Source: Pusillimonas sp. T7-7
GTDB taxonomy: Bacteria; Pseudomonadota; Gammaproteobacteria; Burkholderiales; Burkholderiaceae_B
Length of the DNA: 64,000 bases
NCBI RefSeq assembly: GCF_000209655.1
Contig: NC_015458.1
Location: 2,294,001 to 2,358,000 of the forward strand
Direction: 5' to 3'
Shown: in pieces, positions 49,425 through 58,050 of the stretch
Layout of the letters: every line of letters starts with the position of its first letter
How positions within the stretch are numbered: the first letter of the stretch is position 1
Notes under the pieces: model-generated
Databases searched by the model: none
What the model saw: only the letters and a program-made list of their open reading frames with translations
Told to the model about the DNA's origin: nothing
Made by a program: the position numbers and the translations under genes

Positions 49425-50639
49425 ATGACTGGTACGGACCAACAACTTGAGGGCTTTCTTCAGGCACTTGTGGAGGAGCTAGTTATCCCCGAGTCACGTT
49501 ACGAACAGGCCGAGCGGAGCTATAAATCCCTGGGTGATTGGTTTCATCGTCACGAGAGCCGGATTCGAGATTTCAATCCGGTCGTCTATGTACAGGGATC
49601 GTTTCGTCTCGGAACAGCGATCCGACCAATTAATGACGCCGAAGAATATGACATAGACTCTGTGTGTGAGCTCAAGAATCTTACTAAAAACGACCTCACG
49701 CAGTCCGACCTGAAGCAGCTTCTGGGCCGGGAGGTTCAAGCCTATCACGACGCAAAAGGAATGACCAAGCCGGTACGTGAAGGCCGACGCTGCTGGATCC
49801 TCTCCTATGCGGATGGCGCCCAATTCCACATGGATATCCTACCCGCGCTGCCGAATGGGATGGAGCAAAGGCTCCTACTTGAACGTGCTCAATTCGATCC
49901 ACAGTGGACGGACTGGGCTATTGCCATCACTGATCGTGATGTGTCAACCTACCAGGAGCGGACGAGTGACTGGCCGCGCTCCAACCCCAAGGGATATGGG
50001 AAATGGTTTAGATCGCGAATGGCTTCGATCCTATTCCAGCGCAAACAGATCCTTGTAGAGTCCCTGAAAAGACGGGGCATTACCGCTAGCATTGAGCAAC
50101 TTCCGGACTATCGCGTGCGCACACCCTTGCAGGCCGCAGTGATGCTTTTAAAGAGGCACCGTGACAACATGTTCGCCAGCAAAATCGATGTGAAACCCAT
50201 CTCCGTTATCATCACAACCCTTGCAGGCCACTCATACGGCGAGCAGGACACAATCGCTGGCGCGCTCTTTTCGATCCTTAGGGACATGCACCTGCACATT
50301 GATAACGATGGCACCAAATATATCATTGCAAACCCGACCGACCCCCTCGAGAACTTCGCAGACAGGTGGGAAAAGGAGCCGCAAAAAGCACGGGCTTTCT
50401 TTCAGTGGCTCGAGCAGGCACGCCAAGACTTTGGCCGAGCTGCTCAAGCCACAACATTGCAAAATATGAACGAAGCGGTATCTATTCATATGGGCACGGC
50501 GTTAACGGATAGAGCAGTAGAAAAATTTCGCGCGAACAGTGGTGGGCTCCTGCGTGCCGCCTCCATTGCCCCAGTGGCAGCTGTTCCGACCTTCGGAAGC
50601 GCCCCTCGCGTGCCAACGACGCCAAAAGGCTTTGCATGA
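49425..50639 (+). CDS. CBASS CD-NTase (cGAS/DncV-like nucleotidyltransferase)
   Basis: 404 residues from the ATG at 49425, with GGAG 5 bases upstream (a GTG six bases earlier is in frame). Nucleotidyltransferase motif G58-S59 in VQGSFRLGTAIRP, metal aspartates D76 and D78 in EEYDIDSVCEL and D137 in QFHMDILPAL: complete active site. C terminus ends in KGFA, the tail that Cap2 would conjugate. Makes a cyclic oligonucleotide on phage infection (family knowledge); the product is not predictable here. First of four overlapping or adjacent genes. Confidence 0.92.
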   Translation: MTGTDQQLEGFLQALVEELVIPESRYEQAERSYKSLGDWFHRHESRIRDFNPVVYVQGSFRLGTAIRPINDAEEYDIDSVCELKNLTKNDLTQSDLKQLLGREVQAYHDAKGMTKPVREGRRCWILSYADGAQFHMDILPALPNGMEQRLLLERAQFDPQWTDWAIAITDRDVSTYQERTSDWPRSNPKGYGKWFRSRMASILFQRKQILVESLKRRGITASIEQLPDYRVRTPLQAAVMLLKRHRDNMFASKIDVKPISVIITTLAGHSYGEQDTIAGALFSILRDMHLHIDNDGTKYIIANPTDPLENFADRWEKEPQKARAFFQWLEQARQDFGRAAQATTLQNMNEAVSIHMGTALTDRAVEKFRANSGGLLRAASIAPVAAVPTFGSAPRVPTTPKGFA

Positions 50640-52345
50640 GCTGGTGGCTAGCGAATGTCTCACGTGTCAGAGCCGAGCAGACGGCACTTGCGCAACTGCT
50701 AGAGAGTGTTGAGTGGCTCTCGGGTGTCAACTGGAGGGTCGGCGACGATCTACAGTTGATCGTGGACTTCGACGTCAAGCACAACGACGAGACCTTCAAC
50801 CTCGTCATGAAGTACCCTTCCACGTTTCCCGATACGCCGTCGATGGTGCTACCGCGGGACGGTCAACGACTTTCCTTCCACCAATACGGATCAGGAGGAG
50901 AGCTCTGTCTCGAATTCCGGCCAGACAATTGGGATCCTTCGGTCACCGGCGCGATGATGGCCGAGAGTGCTTACCGTCTTTTGTCAGGTGAAAGACCGGA
51001 CGGAAACCAGGAACACGCTGTATGGTCGGCTCACCAAGCGTCGATTGGCCGCGATGCCCGTGGTGAACGCATGAGGTTTATGCTTGACCCAAGCATCGTC
51101 GAAGTACTTGCAGGGCTGCCTGCCGAATCCCCCATATCCATCAGTGCCTGGGAGCGGCTTGAAGAACGGACTTGGGTCGCATCACTCGTTGACATCGGGG
51201 ATAGCGGCGCAATATGGTCGCAAAGTGGACTGCAGCCTTCGCACTCCCTGATCGCTAAAGGGTTCGCCGTGCGAACAACACGGGAGGTCGATTGCTTCCG
51301 AGCAAATCCAGGTCACTTCGCTGAAGCGTTGGTCACCGAATGGCCCAAGCTTGCCGAGCATATTACGGAGAGTCCATTTAATGGGTTCGTACTACTTGGA
51401 GATGCAGACAAGTGGATCGCGCTGAACCTCTACGCGCACGAAGGCAAACAGACTGTCTTTGGATACAAGGTAATCCTCACACCTAGCGCAGCAGGCCGAC
51501 TGCCAGCCAATCATGCCGGCCTTTCACAGAAGCGAGTTGCAATTGTTGGATGCGGTTCAGTCGGCTCAAAGATCGCCACTACGCTTGCCAGATCTGGCAT
51601 TTGTAAATTCACGCTGGTCGACGACGATATCTTCTTTCAAGGAAATCTCGTGAGGAATGATCTCGATGCACGGGCGATCGGCCAGCACAAGGTTGACGCC
51701 TTAGCGGTGCGCATTAAAGACATCGTCGCAAATACAGCGATTTCAGTTCGACGCGTATCGCTCGGCCAGCAAGAGAGTGCCGGAACGACCGAGTCCGTTA
51801 TGGAAGAGTTGGCACAGGCCGACCTGTTGATAGAAGCGACCGCAGATCCACGAGCATTCAATCTGATGGCAGCAGTTGCGCGTCGCCAGTGCAAACCGAT
51901 GGTCTGGTGCGAGGTGTTTGCAGGCGGAATTGGGGGGATCATCGCAAGAGCGCGACCAGAACAAGACCCCATCCCAACGATTGCCCGGGCCCAGATTCGC
52001 GCTTGGTGCGATGGCCATGAGGTGCCGTGGACTGCTGCAGCTCAAGCAAATTATGGAGCACAATGGGAGCAAGGCGCCCCGCTCATCGCGGACGACGCTG
52101 ATGTTAGCGTCATCGCCGGTCACACGTCCAGATTGGCATTGGATACCTTGACTCGTGAGCAGAGCATCTTTCCGTCCTCGGCCTATGCGCTCGGACTGAC
52201 AGCCGACTGGATTTTCCGAGCACCTTTCGATACGTGGCCTATTAACCTTCAGCCAGAAGGGAAATGGGGCGAGCTTCAAGACGACACATCTAAGGAAGAC
52301 CTCAAAGAACTCCTCACCTCGCTTCTCCCTGGACCCGCAGTGTGA
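50636..52345 (+). CDS. cap2: CBASS Cap2, E2-E1 fusion (ThiF-type)
   Basis: 569 residues. N-terminal E2-like domain with candidate catalytic C91 in GGELCLEFRPDNWDP, then an E1 adenylation domain (VAIVGCGSVGSKIA, LVDDDIFFQGNLVRND) with candidate E1 cysteine C458 (RAWCDGHEVPW). Conjugates the CD-NTase C-terminus to a target and so primes it. The start overlaps the CD-NTase stop in ATGA. Diagnostic for type II CBASS. Confidence 0.92.
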   Translation: MSWWLANVSRVRAEQTALAQLLESVEWLSGVNWRVGDDLQLIVDFDVKHNDETFNLVMKYPSTFPDTPSMVLPRDGQRLSFHQYGSGGELCLEFRPDNWDPSVTGAMMAESAYRLLSGERPDGNQEHAVWSAHQASIGRDARGERMRFMLDPSIVEVLAGLPAESPISISAWERLEERTWVASLVDIGDSGAIWSQSGLQPSHSLIAKGFAVRTTREVDCFRANPGHFAEALVTEWPKLAEHITESPFNGFVLLGDADKWIALNLYAHEGKQTVFGYKVILTPSAAGRLPANHAGLSQKRVAIVGCGSVGSKIATTLARSGICKFTLVDDDIFFQGNLVRNDLDARAIGQHKVDALAVRIKDIVANTAISVRRVSLGQQESAGTTESVMEELAQADLLIEATADPRAFNLMAAVARRQCKPMVWCEVFAGGIGGIIARARPEQDPIPTIARAQIRAWCDGHEVPWTAAAQANYGAQWEQGAPLIADDADVSVIAGHTSRLALDTLTREQSIFPSSAYALGLTADWIFRAPFDTWPINLQPEGKWGELQDDTSKEDLKELLTSLLPGPAV

Positions 52346-52803
52346 TCAAGATCAGAGTCTCCGAGAAAGTGCGCGACCGCATGAAACACGCGCTCAGACG
52401 AGCAGGATTACGCGAAATCGGGGGCATTATCATGGGGCAGGAAATCGCTTCCGGCCAATTTTTGGTTGTCGACTTCTCTATAGACGAAATTTCAGGAGAG
52501 CGTGCTCATTTCGTACGCGATGCTGACTATCATCGACAGGCTCTTGAGACGTTCTTCGATCGCACAGGCCACAACTATAAAGAGTTCAACTATCTGGGTG
52601 AATGGCACTCACATCCAAGTTTTTCGACGCAGCCAAGCCTCACAGATCTTCGGTCAATGCAGGCCTTGGTCGACGGAGAAAGAGGTATAGAGTTCGCCGT
52701 GCTCCTCATCGTGAAGCTGAGTTTTTTCGGTCGCCTCATCACTTCCGCAGGCCTTCATCGGCATGGTCATGAGCCAGCGCCTGTCAACTTAACGACCAAC
52801 TGA
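52342..52803 (+). CDS. cap3: CBASS Cap3, JAMM isopeptidase
   Basis: 153 residues, GTG start overlapping the cap2 TGA. JAB/MPN metalloprotease with H89-S-H91-P and S99/D102 in HSHPSFSTQPSLTD, and the upstream Glu in REIGGIIMGQE. Removes the CD-NTase from its conjugates, opposing Cap2. Confidence 0.92.
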   Translation: MIKIRVSEKVRDRMKHALRRAGLREIGGIIMGQEIASGQFLVVDFSIDEISGERAHFVRDADYHRQALETFFDRTGHNYKEFNYLGEWHSHPSFSTQPSLTDLRSMQALVDGERGIEFAVLLIVKLSFFGRLITSAGLHRHGHEPAPVNLTTN

Positions 52804-52815
52804 AAGAGGCTAGTA

Positions 52816-53931
52816 ATGCGCTGGGATACCGTCGATTTTGTGATCCGATCTGCAGCGAGATGGTTCTTTCGAATCCGCAACGCAGAAAACTGGATTTTTC
52901 ATGGCGCCATCGCGGTGCTGATTGTAATTCATGGCGCGAACTGGATCTTTAAATATTCTGGTCCTATTTTTGGCACGCCTAGCTCTGTCGAGTTTGGGAC
53001 GGTGGGCTCTATCCCAGACGGCATTCTGTGGAGCGTCACTGCCGTTTGCGCTCTGCTTATGATCGCCTCCCCAGTATGGGCGTGGAAACGCTATGTGAAC
53101 GAGCAAAAGAGGCTCTCACGGAAGAAGGTGTTCATCATCGAAGGACGGGGATTGAGGGACGATGACGGCTCGCCATTGAAGACTGCAGTTCCAGACAGCA
53201 TCGTTGGCACCCAGATGGACTATCTTCTGGACCTACGACAACACAAGGATGGGCGCATAGTCGAGCCCGAGGATCTTCTCCTGCCAGTAAGCGCTATGAA
53301 GACATGGTTGCATCATGCACAGAAAGGAAATGATCGAAGTGACTTGACTACCGTCTATGGCGGGCTGACGGCCGTACCACTGACTTTCTTGACTGGAGTG
53401 CTACTGGATGACGAGGGCAATATAGTCGTCATGGACTGGGATAGAACTGCCAGTCGGTGGCGTTTGCTGGATGGGCCCGATGATGCTTTACGTTTCGAAG
53501 TTGCCGGGATAGAAGAAGCTGAAGGCGCCTTCGAGGTGGTACTGGCTATCTCGGCTTCGTATATGGTGAAAACTGAGGATTTGGCCACCACCTTCACGCA
53601 TCCCATTGTACGCATGACACTGCCAAACCTGCAGTCATCGCATTGGTCTGAAGCCAAGCAATCGGATCTTGCAGATCAATTTTTTGGCGTATTGAAGCAA
53701 CTCGACGCCAACGGCGTCAAACAGATTCATTTGGTCATGGCGGCGCAAAACAGCGTCGCATTCAATCTTGCCCGCCGCTACGACAAACGAAATCTACCTA
53801 AGGTCACCGTTTATCAGTTCGAACGAGCCCAAGAACAACGGTATCCATGGGGAATCGAAATGCCGGTCGCAGGGATCCAAACGGCCCGGTTAGTGCTTTC
53901 TGACGGACCTCCGACGGAACCGCGTATGTAA
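52816..53931 (+). CDS. CBASS effector: two membrane helices fused to a SAVED domain (Cap14-like)
   Basis: 371 residues. Membrane helices at about residues 26-46 and 70-92, then a linker and a C-terminal SAVED nucleotide-sensing domain (about 190-365), recognised by the endings QIHLVMAAQNSVAFNLARRY and VYQFERAQ. 12 bases after cap3, same operon. Expected to oligomerise on binding the CD-NTase product and damage the membrane. Confidence 0.85.
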   Translation: MRWDTVDFVIRSAARWFFRIRNAENWIFHGAIAVLIVIHGANWIFKYSGPIFGTPSSVEFGTVGSIPDGILWSVTAVCALLMIASPVWAWKRYVNEQKRLSRKKVFIIEGRGLRDDDGSPLKTAVPDSIVGTQMDYLLDLRQHKDGRIVEPEDLLLPVSAMKTWLHHAQKGNDRSDLTTVYGGLTAVPLTFLTGVLLDDEGNIVVMDWDRTASRWRLLDGPDDALRFEVAGIEEAEGAFEVVLAISASYMVKTEDLATTFTHPIVRMTLPNLQSSHWSEAKQSDLADQFFGVLKQLDANGVKQIHLVMAAQNSVAFNLARRYDKRNLPKVTVYQFERAQEQRYPWGIEMPVAGIQTARLVLSDGPPTEPRM

Positions 53932-54054
53932 GGATACTAAGGCTATTAAAAACCACGTTTACCGGTTGGATGACCTCCGTCAGCTTTGGATCCCATAAGA
54001 TGTTTTGTAACTCCTGAGAGGATGTCCGCCGCAATAATGCGAAAGACTCCGTCA

Positions 54055-54078
54055 GGTCAAAAGTCTGCTGAAGACTTT
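54055..54078 (-). terminator. Probable terminator of the split tRNA-Leu
   Basis: On the minus strand, AAAGTCT, a 5-base loop and AGACTTT followed by a T (TTTTGACC) lie about 27 bases after the tRNA CCA. The rest of 53932-54104 shows no gene. Confidence 0.6.
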
Positions 54079-54104
54079 CAACAGACCTCACCATTAAAAC
54101 TCAT

Positions 54105-54420
54105 TGGTGCCCGAGGCCGGAATCGAACCGGCATGCCTTGCGGCGGGGGATTTTCTTACCACTTCGGCTTTCGCCGCCATCGCTCTACCGGCAATGTTCG
54201 TGGTCTGGAGCACGCCTTTACCTTAGTCACTCGACTTTAGGTACCCGCCGTCTGCTCTCTACACCTTCCTGAAGTCAGCCGACTCCAAGCTTGGCTCGGC
54301 ATTAGCTCGGACAAACGTCCAGGGCCTTCACCGAGTTTGACGGGCTTCACCTCAAAGATTTCTCCTTGAGGGCTCAAATTGGTCTGAGTCCCCTGCGTCT
54401 ACCAATTTCACCACTCGGGC
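54105..54420 (-). tRNA. tRNA-Leu (anticodon CAA) interrupted by a group I intron
   Basis: Exon 1 is 54420-54386 (acceptor GCCCGAG, D-arm, anticodon 5' stem GGGGA, then C32 T33 C34); exon 2 is 54154-54105 (AAAATCCCC, variable arm, T-arm GCCGGTTCGATTCCGGC, acceptor CTCGGGC, A, CCA). Joined, the anticodon loop reads CTCAAAA as in the intact gene at 46762. Acceptor pair 6 is A-T here versus G-C there, a compensated change that argues the gene is functional. It lies inside the island, on the opposite strand to the intact copy. Confidence 0.9.
54155..54385 (-). ncRNA. Group I intron (Azoarcus tRNA-Ile type, IC3-like), 231 bases
   Basis: Minus-strand intron in the anticodon loop. Blocks shared with the Azoarcus tRNA-Ile intron: GCCGAGCCAAGC (54300-54289), GAAGGTGTAGAGA (54268-54256), AGACGGC (54253-54247) and GGTAAAGGC. 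P7 is formed by GAGCA and TGCTC. P2 is CTCAAGGA-GAAA-TCTTTGAG and P9 is CGGC-GAAA-GCCG, both with GNRA loops. P1 pairs exon CTC with intron GAG (54375-54373). The last intron base is G (omega-G, 54155). No internal ORF. Boundaries could shift by one or two bases. Confidence 0.88.
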
Positions 54421-54708
54421 ACAGGGATGAAACTCTAACACTAAATTCAGTTAGCTGATTTCAACCGGATTCGTCAACTTCAAAACTTTTTATTGAAACC
54501 AACAGAAACCAAACAAAACCAAAAACATATGTTCCTATTTTATAAGGAATTAGCTCAATTCATGGAAACCAAAACATGGTATCCAACACAACCAATAAAA
54601 TATATCTTGGTTGAAAATCAATAACTTACAAAACAAAACGCATTTGACACGGGTTCTCGTCCTGATCAACACTTGCCTTAATTACAGATTACTTAGGTAG
54701 GCACACTG
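54421..54708. other. AT-rich region with iteron-like repeats upstream of the replication/mobilisation genes
   Basis: No gene. From 54480 to 54620 the word AAACCAA or ACAACCAA recurs: GAAACCAACAGAAACCAAAC, AAAACCAAAAACATA, GGAAACCAAAACATGG, ACAACCAATAAAA and inverted TTGGTTGAAAA. Much richer in AT than its flanks. TTGACA occurs at 54644. It could be a replication origin or a promoter region for the genes to its right. Confidence 0.4.
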
Positions 54709-54936
54709 ATGAATACGGATGAGTTCTTGTTGGGTCGTTTCGGACCATTAATGAGCATTGCGGATGTGGCCAGTATTTTGGGCCGCTCCCCCGATGGTGT
54801 ACGGGTAGCTCTGTATTCCGATAGTGATATGTCGCGACGGCTGAAACCCACAATGTTACGCGTCGGCCGACGCGTGTACTTTCGTACGCTTCAAGTCAAA
54901 GACGCCTTGCACCTCGACGTCCCGACGGCAGTCTAA
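54709..54936 (+). CDS. Small HTH DNA-binding protein (excisionase/AlpA-like)
   Basis: 75 residues with a winged-helix-like N-terminal SIADVASILGRSPDGVRVALYS and a basic C-terminal KPTMLRVGRRVYFRT. This layout (ADVA.ILGRS...RVGRRV.F) is typical of plasmid or island helix-turn-helix and excisionase proteins. The stop overlaps the next start in TAATG, so it is cotranscribed. Confidence 0.65.
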   Translation: MNTDEFLLGRFGPLMSIADVASILGRSPDGVRVALYSDSDMSRRLKPTMLRVGRRVYFRTLQVKDALHLDVPTAV

Positions 54937-55760
54937 TGACCGATACCGTCATCATCAGGCGAAAAGTAAGGCGAGACTTTACTGCCCTGTCCAACGAGCT
55001 TATCCGGGATCCACGACTGTCATGGGGCGGGCTGGGGCTGCTCGTGTATGTCCTTCACCTGCCAGACAACTTTCGGCTGCGGTTATCCCATCTGTCCAAA
55101 CAAAAGGCAAGCGGACGGGACGCGACACGCGCGCGGGTAAAGGAACTTGAGGCTTGTGGCTATTTGGCCATCACACGAGAACGTGGCTCGCGTGGCCGCT
55201 TTGCCAGCACATCCTGGGAAATTACAGACGAACCGAGCGGTTCTGAACAGGACACCGAGCCACCACGTTCGGGAAACCCGACTACGGTGAATCCGACTAC
55301 GGATAAACCGGATACGGAAAAGCCGACGCTACTAAATACTAATACAGAACAAGTACTAAATAAAAAAAATACTACTACAACGCCAAGCGATAACGAGACA
55401 AACGCGCCACCTTCACTATCGCTTCCTGCCAGGTTATCGCCACACGATGCCAAGGCGATTAGCAATGCTTTACGAGACGTACCACTGGAAGACGCCCAGA
55501 GCCTATTGGACGAGCTCAGCGCCGCAATAGAGTCGGCGGGAACAATTCGCACAACGCCACCGCGGTGGTTCTATGGTTTATTGAAAAAGTATCGACAAGG
55601 CGAATTCAACCCTTGCGGCGCTGCGAGAATCGCAATGCGCCGTACAAGAGCGAAGCAAGAAGACGAAGCGCCCCAAATACCGGCAGCAAGCCCGGACTTC
55701 GCCTTAGCGCAACTAGCCAGTATTCAAGAAATGCTTAAAGGCAAACGGCGGTCTTCATGA
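54936..55760 (+). CDS. Helix-turn-helix replication-type protein
   Basis: 274 residues. The N-terminal FTALSNELIRDPRLSWGGLG and LLVYVLHLPDNFRLRLSHLS are typical of winged-helix replication or DnaD-like proteins of plasmids, phages and ICEs. A low-complexity Thr/Pro-rich linker (about 105-155) includes the repeat TTVNPTTDKPDTEKPT; a C-terminal domain of unknown type follows. Stop overlaps the MobC-like start (ATGA). Role in replication is inference from resemblance. Confidence 0.6.
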   Translation: MTDTVIIRRKVRRDFTALSNELIRDPRLSWGGLGLLVYVLHLPDNFRLRLSHLSKQKASGRDATRARVKELEACGYLAITRERGSRGRFASTSWEITDEPSGSEQDTEPPRSGNPTTVNPTTDKPDTEKPTLLNTNTEQVLNKKNTTTTPSDNETNAPPSLSLPARLSPHDAKAISNALRDVPLEDAQSLLDELSAAIESAGTIRTTPPRWFYGLLKKYRQGEFNPCGAARIAMRRTRAKQEDEAPQIPAASPDFALAQLASIQEMLKGKRRSS

Positions 55761-56302
55761 GCAAAAGTTCAATGCTTAGCGTACGTCTTGGTAAGGAACT
55801 GAAGCAGCTCTGGGTGGATCATTGCATCAGATACGGCACAACGCCAAGCCGTGGCATCCGACAGGTAATTGGACACTTAATGGCAAAAAGCGATCAGGCT
55901 GCCCCCGTAGGCAAACCCACTGAGCTCCAGGAGCACGCAGACCTTACTCGACGGAGATTAGAGATCCGGCTGACGACATCCGAGTACCTGTGCATCCAAG
56001 AATTCGCCAGGCAACAGGGCATGTCATCAAATCAATGGGTAATCAATTTAATACGTGCCAACCTGGTCGCACGGCCTCAACTGGGCATGGAGGAGCTACG
56101 GGTCTTGGGCGAATCTAACTCACGCCTGCTTGCTCTTGGGCGGAATCTTAACCAAATAGCACGCCAGATCAATACGAATCCGGAAGTCCATGAACGGTTA
56201 AAGACTGAACAGATTGAAAATTTAAGCCGCCATATCGCAACTCACACGGCACAAGTAACTGGCGTCATGCGTGCCAACATCGACCGGTGGACAGTGAAAT
56301 GA
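55757..56302 (+). CDS. MobC-like mobilisation accessory protein
   Basis: 181 residues. Contains a ribbon-helix-helix-like N-terminus and a C-terminal LLALGRNLNQIARQINTNP, the signature of MobC-type relaxosome proteins. It overlaps the relaxase start. Likely binds oriT and helps the relaxase nick. Confidence 0.82.
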   Translation: MSKSSMLSVRLGKELKQLWVDHCIRYGTTPSRGIRQVIGHLMAKSDQAAPVGKPTELQEHADLTRRRLEIRLTTSEYLCIQEFARQQGMSSNQWVINLIRANLVARPQLGMEELRVLGESNSRLLALGRNLNQIARQINTNPEVHERLKTEQIENLSRHIATHTAQVTGVMRANIDRWTVK

Positions 56303-57306
56303 GCCAGGTTATCGACGGTGTATTGAAGGATTGGGGAGAACGCATCTTCTATCCACAGATTAAAGGACGAATCGGTAAACGAACCATTACGAGATCCGCA
56401 GTCTCACACTCCCCCAAGCAAACCGGAATGACGGGAAGCGCCAGGATTCGAGAAAAACTGTCGCTTGCCTCTCGCAATGCGCCAGAAGTCATGGTGAAGA
56501 TATCTGGCGGCGGCAAAGGTATGCGACAAATCAAGGCACACCTGGACTACATATCACGCAATGGCCTGGTCGATCTGGAAAATGAGGATGGGCAGCTTAT
56601 TACTGGTCGTGAAGCGGTCCGAGATCTACGAGACGAATGGAAATACGGCCAGTACGGCATACCCGAAGAGGCACAGCACAAAGAGGCATTCAACATCGTC
56701 CTGTCTATGCCACCGGGTACAGACAGAACATCGGTCAATGATGCTGCTCGTGCATTTGCGGCTACAGAGTTCAGCAGCAATCATGCTTATGTTTTTGCGG
56801 CACACGACGATGAGCGTCACCCACACGTACATCTTTGCGTAAAGTCCTTGGGTTTTGACGGGACTCGACTGAACCCACGCAAGGCCGATTTACAGCGATG
56901 GAGGGAAGGCTTTGCTGAGGCGTTGCGTCAGCGCGGGATCGAGGCAAATGCTACTCCTCGCACAGCGCGTGGCGCTATACGAGGCCCGGTAAAGCAGACA
57001 GCTCTGCATAAGCAGCAGCTGGAAACCCCAGAAATTGAGGTAAAAAACCAGCCAGTAAAAAGCCGACTCCAAGACAGTTTCAGCGTAACCAAGAAAGCAC
57101 TTCACGCCTACGGAAAGATCGCCCGGGCTCTCAGTTCCGGAGACGCAACAGACCGTCAACTTGCACTCGATATCACACGGTTCGTCGCCAAAATGCCTGT
57201 CCTTCAATTTCTAAAGGCTAAGTCACGCACCCTCGACCGCGAAGACAAGCTCGCTGACACACGATCCTCCCTCTCTCATTCCGATTTGGCAGACAAAAGT
57301 CGGTAG
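56299..57306 (+). CDS. MobP/VirD2-type relaxase
   Basis: 335 residues from the ATG at 56299 that overlaps the MobC-like stop. Relaxase fold with HLDYISRNG and the metal histidine triad in HDDERHPHVHLCVKSLG; candidate catalytic Tyr in the region AHLDYISR. Shorter than plasmid relaxases with fused primase or helicase; the C-terminal part (about 230-335) has no recognised domain. Confidence 0.87.
   Translation: MSQVIDGVLKDWGERIFYPQIKGRIGKRTITRSAVSHSPKQTGMTGSARIREKLSLASRNAPEVMVKISGGGKGMRQIKAHLDYISRNGLVDLENEDGQLITGREAVRDLRDEWKYGQYGIPEEAQHKEAFNIVLSMPPGTDRTSVNDAARAFAATEFSSNHAYVFAAHDDERHPHVHLCVKSLGFDGTRLNPRKADLQRWREGFAEALRQRGIEANATPRTARGAIRGPVKQTALHKQQLETPEIEVKNQPVKSRLQDSFSVTKKALHAYGKIARALSSGDATDRQLALDITRFVAKMPVLQFLKAKSRTLDREDKLADTRSSLSHSDLADKSR
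57070..57089 (+). repeat. 20-base word shared with the hairpin at 59867
   Basis: CAAGACAGTTTCAGCGTAAC lies inside the relaxase gene and recurs exactly at 59867-59886 downstream of virB6. See the hairpin feature there. Confidence 0.7.
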
Positions 57307-57331
57307 TCGTTTCACCCTAGGAGAATTTCTC

Positions 57332-58042
57332 ATGAGAAAACCTTCACGTGTTCTGACCATTGCGTTGGGCATACTACTTTCATCACCCGTCATTGCACAG
57401 ATACCCGTTACGGATAGCGCCTCTATTGCACAGCAGGTCACGAACCAGGTTGAAACCGTTGCGAAATGGAAAATTCAGTATGACCAGATGATTACGCAGA
57501 TAGACCAGCTTAAACAGCAGTATGCATCTGTGACTGGATCCCGCAACCTTGGTCAGATTCTGAATAATGCTGAGTTACGCGACTATCTTCCGGACGACTG
57601 GCAAACAGTCTACGACTCGGTCAAGCACAACGGCTATGCCGGGCTTTCCGGCACAGGCCTTATGGTCTACGACCAAAACAAGGTTTATGACGCCTGCCAG
57701 CACCTGACGATTACCCAGCAGCGCATGGCCTGCGAGACTCAAGCCGTAAAAGGGGCACAAGACAAAGGCTTTGCCCTGGATGCCTATGACAAGGCCAAGT
57801 CGCGTATCGATCAGATTGACCAACTTATGGCAAAAATTGATCAAACCCCAGACCCGAAAGCGATTGCAGAGCTACAAGGCCGACTCACTGCTGAACAAGC
57901 TCTGATTCAGAACGAGCAAACCAAACTTCAGATGTACCAGATGGTAGCCAATGCGGAAGACCGCGTACAGCAACAGCGTCAGAAAGAAATCAATGCAAAA
58001 GCCAACGCCCGGCGCGGTTGGATTCAACCAACGATCAACTAA
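57332..58042 (+). CDS. virB5: Type IV secretion VirB5-like protein
   Basis: 236 residues, signal peptide to about SPVIAQ, then a mostly alpha-helical coiled-coil protein with TNQVETVAKWKIQYDQMITQ. VirB5 proteins are minor pilus tip subunits. AGGAGAATTTCTC precedes the ATG. It begins the short VirB5-x-EexN-VirB6 block. Confidence 0.82.
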   Translation: MRKPSRVLTIALGILLSSPVIAQIPVTDSASIAQQVTNQVETVAKWKIQYDQMITQIDQLKQQYASVTGSRNLGQILNNAELRDYLPDDWQTVYDSVKHNGYAGLSGTGLMVYDQNKVYDACQHLTITQQRMACETQAVKGAQDKGFALDAYDKAKSRIDQIDQLMAKIDQTPDPKAIAELQGRLTAEQALIQNEQTKLQMYQMVANAEDRVQQQRQKEINAKANARRGWIQPTIN

Positions 58043-58050
58043 GAAAACCT

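Noticed and set aside
54105..54154. A tRNA-Leu 3' fragment as an attR of the island
   Set aside because: It is in the opposite orientation to the tRNA at 46762, and the matching 5' half was found at 54386-54420, so it belongs to a complete split tRNA gene.
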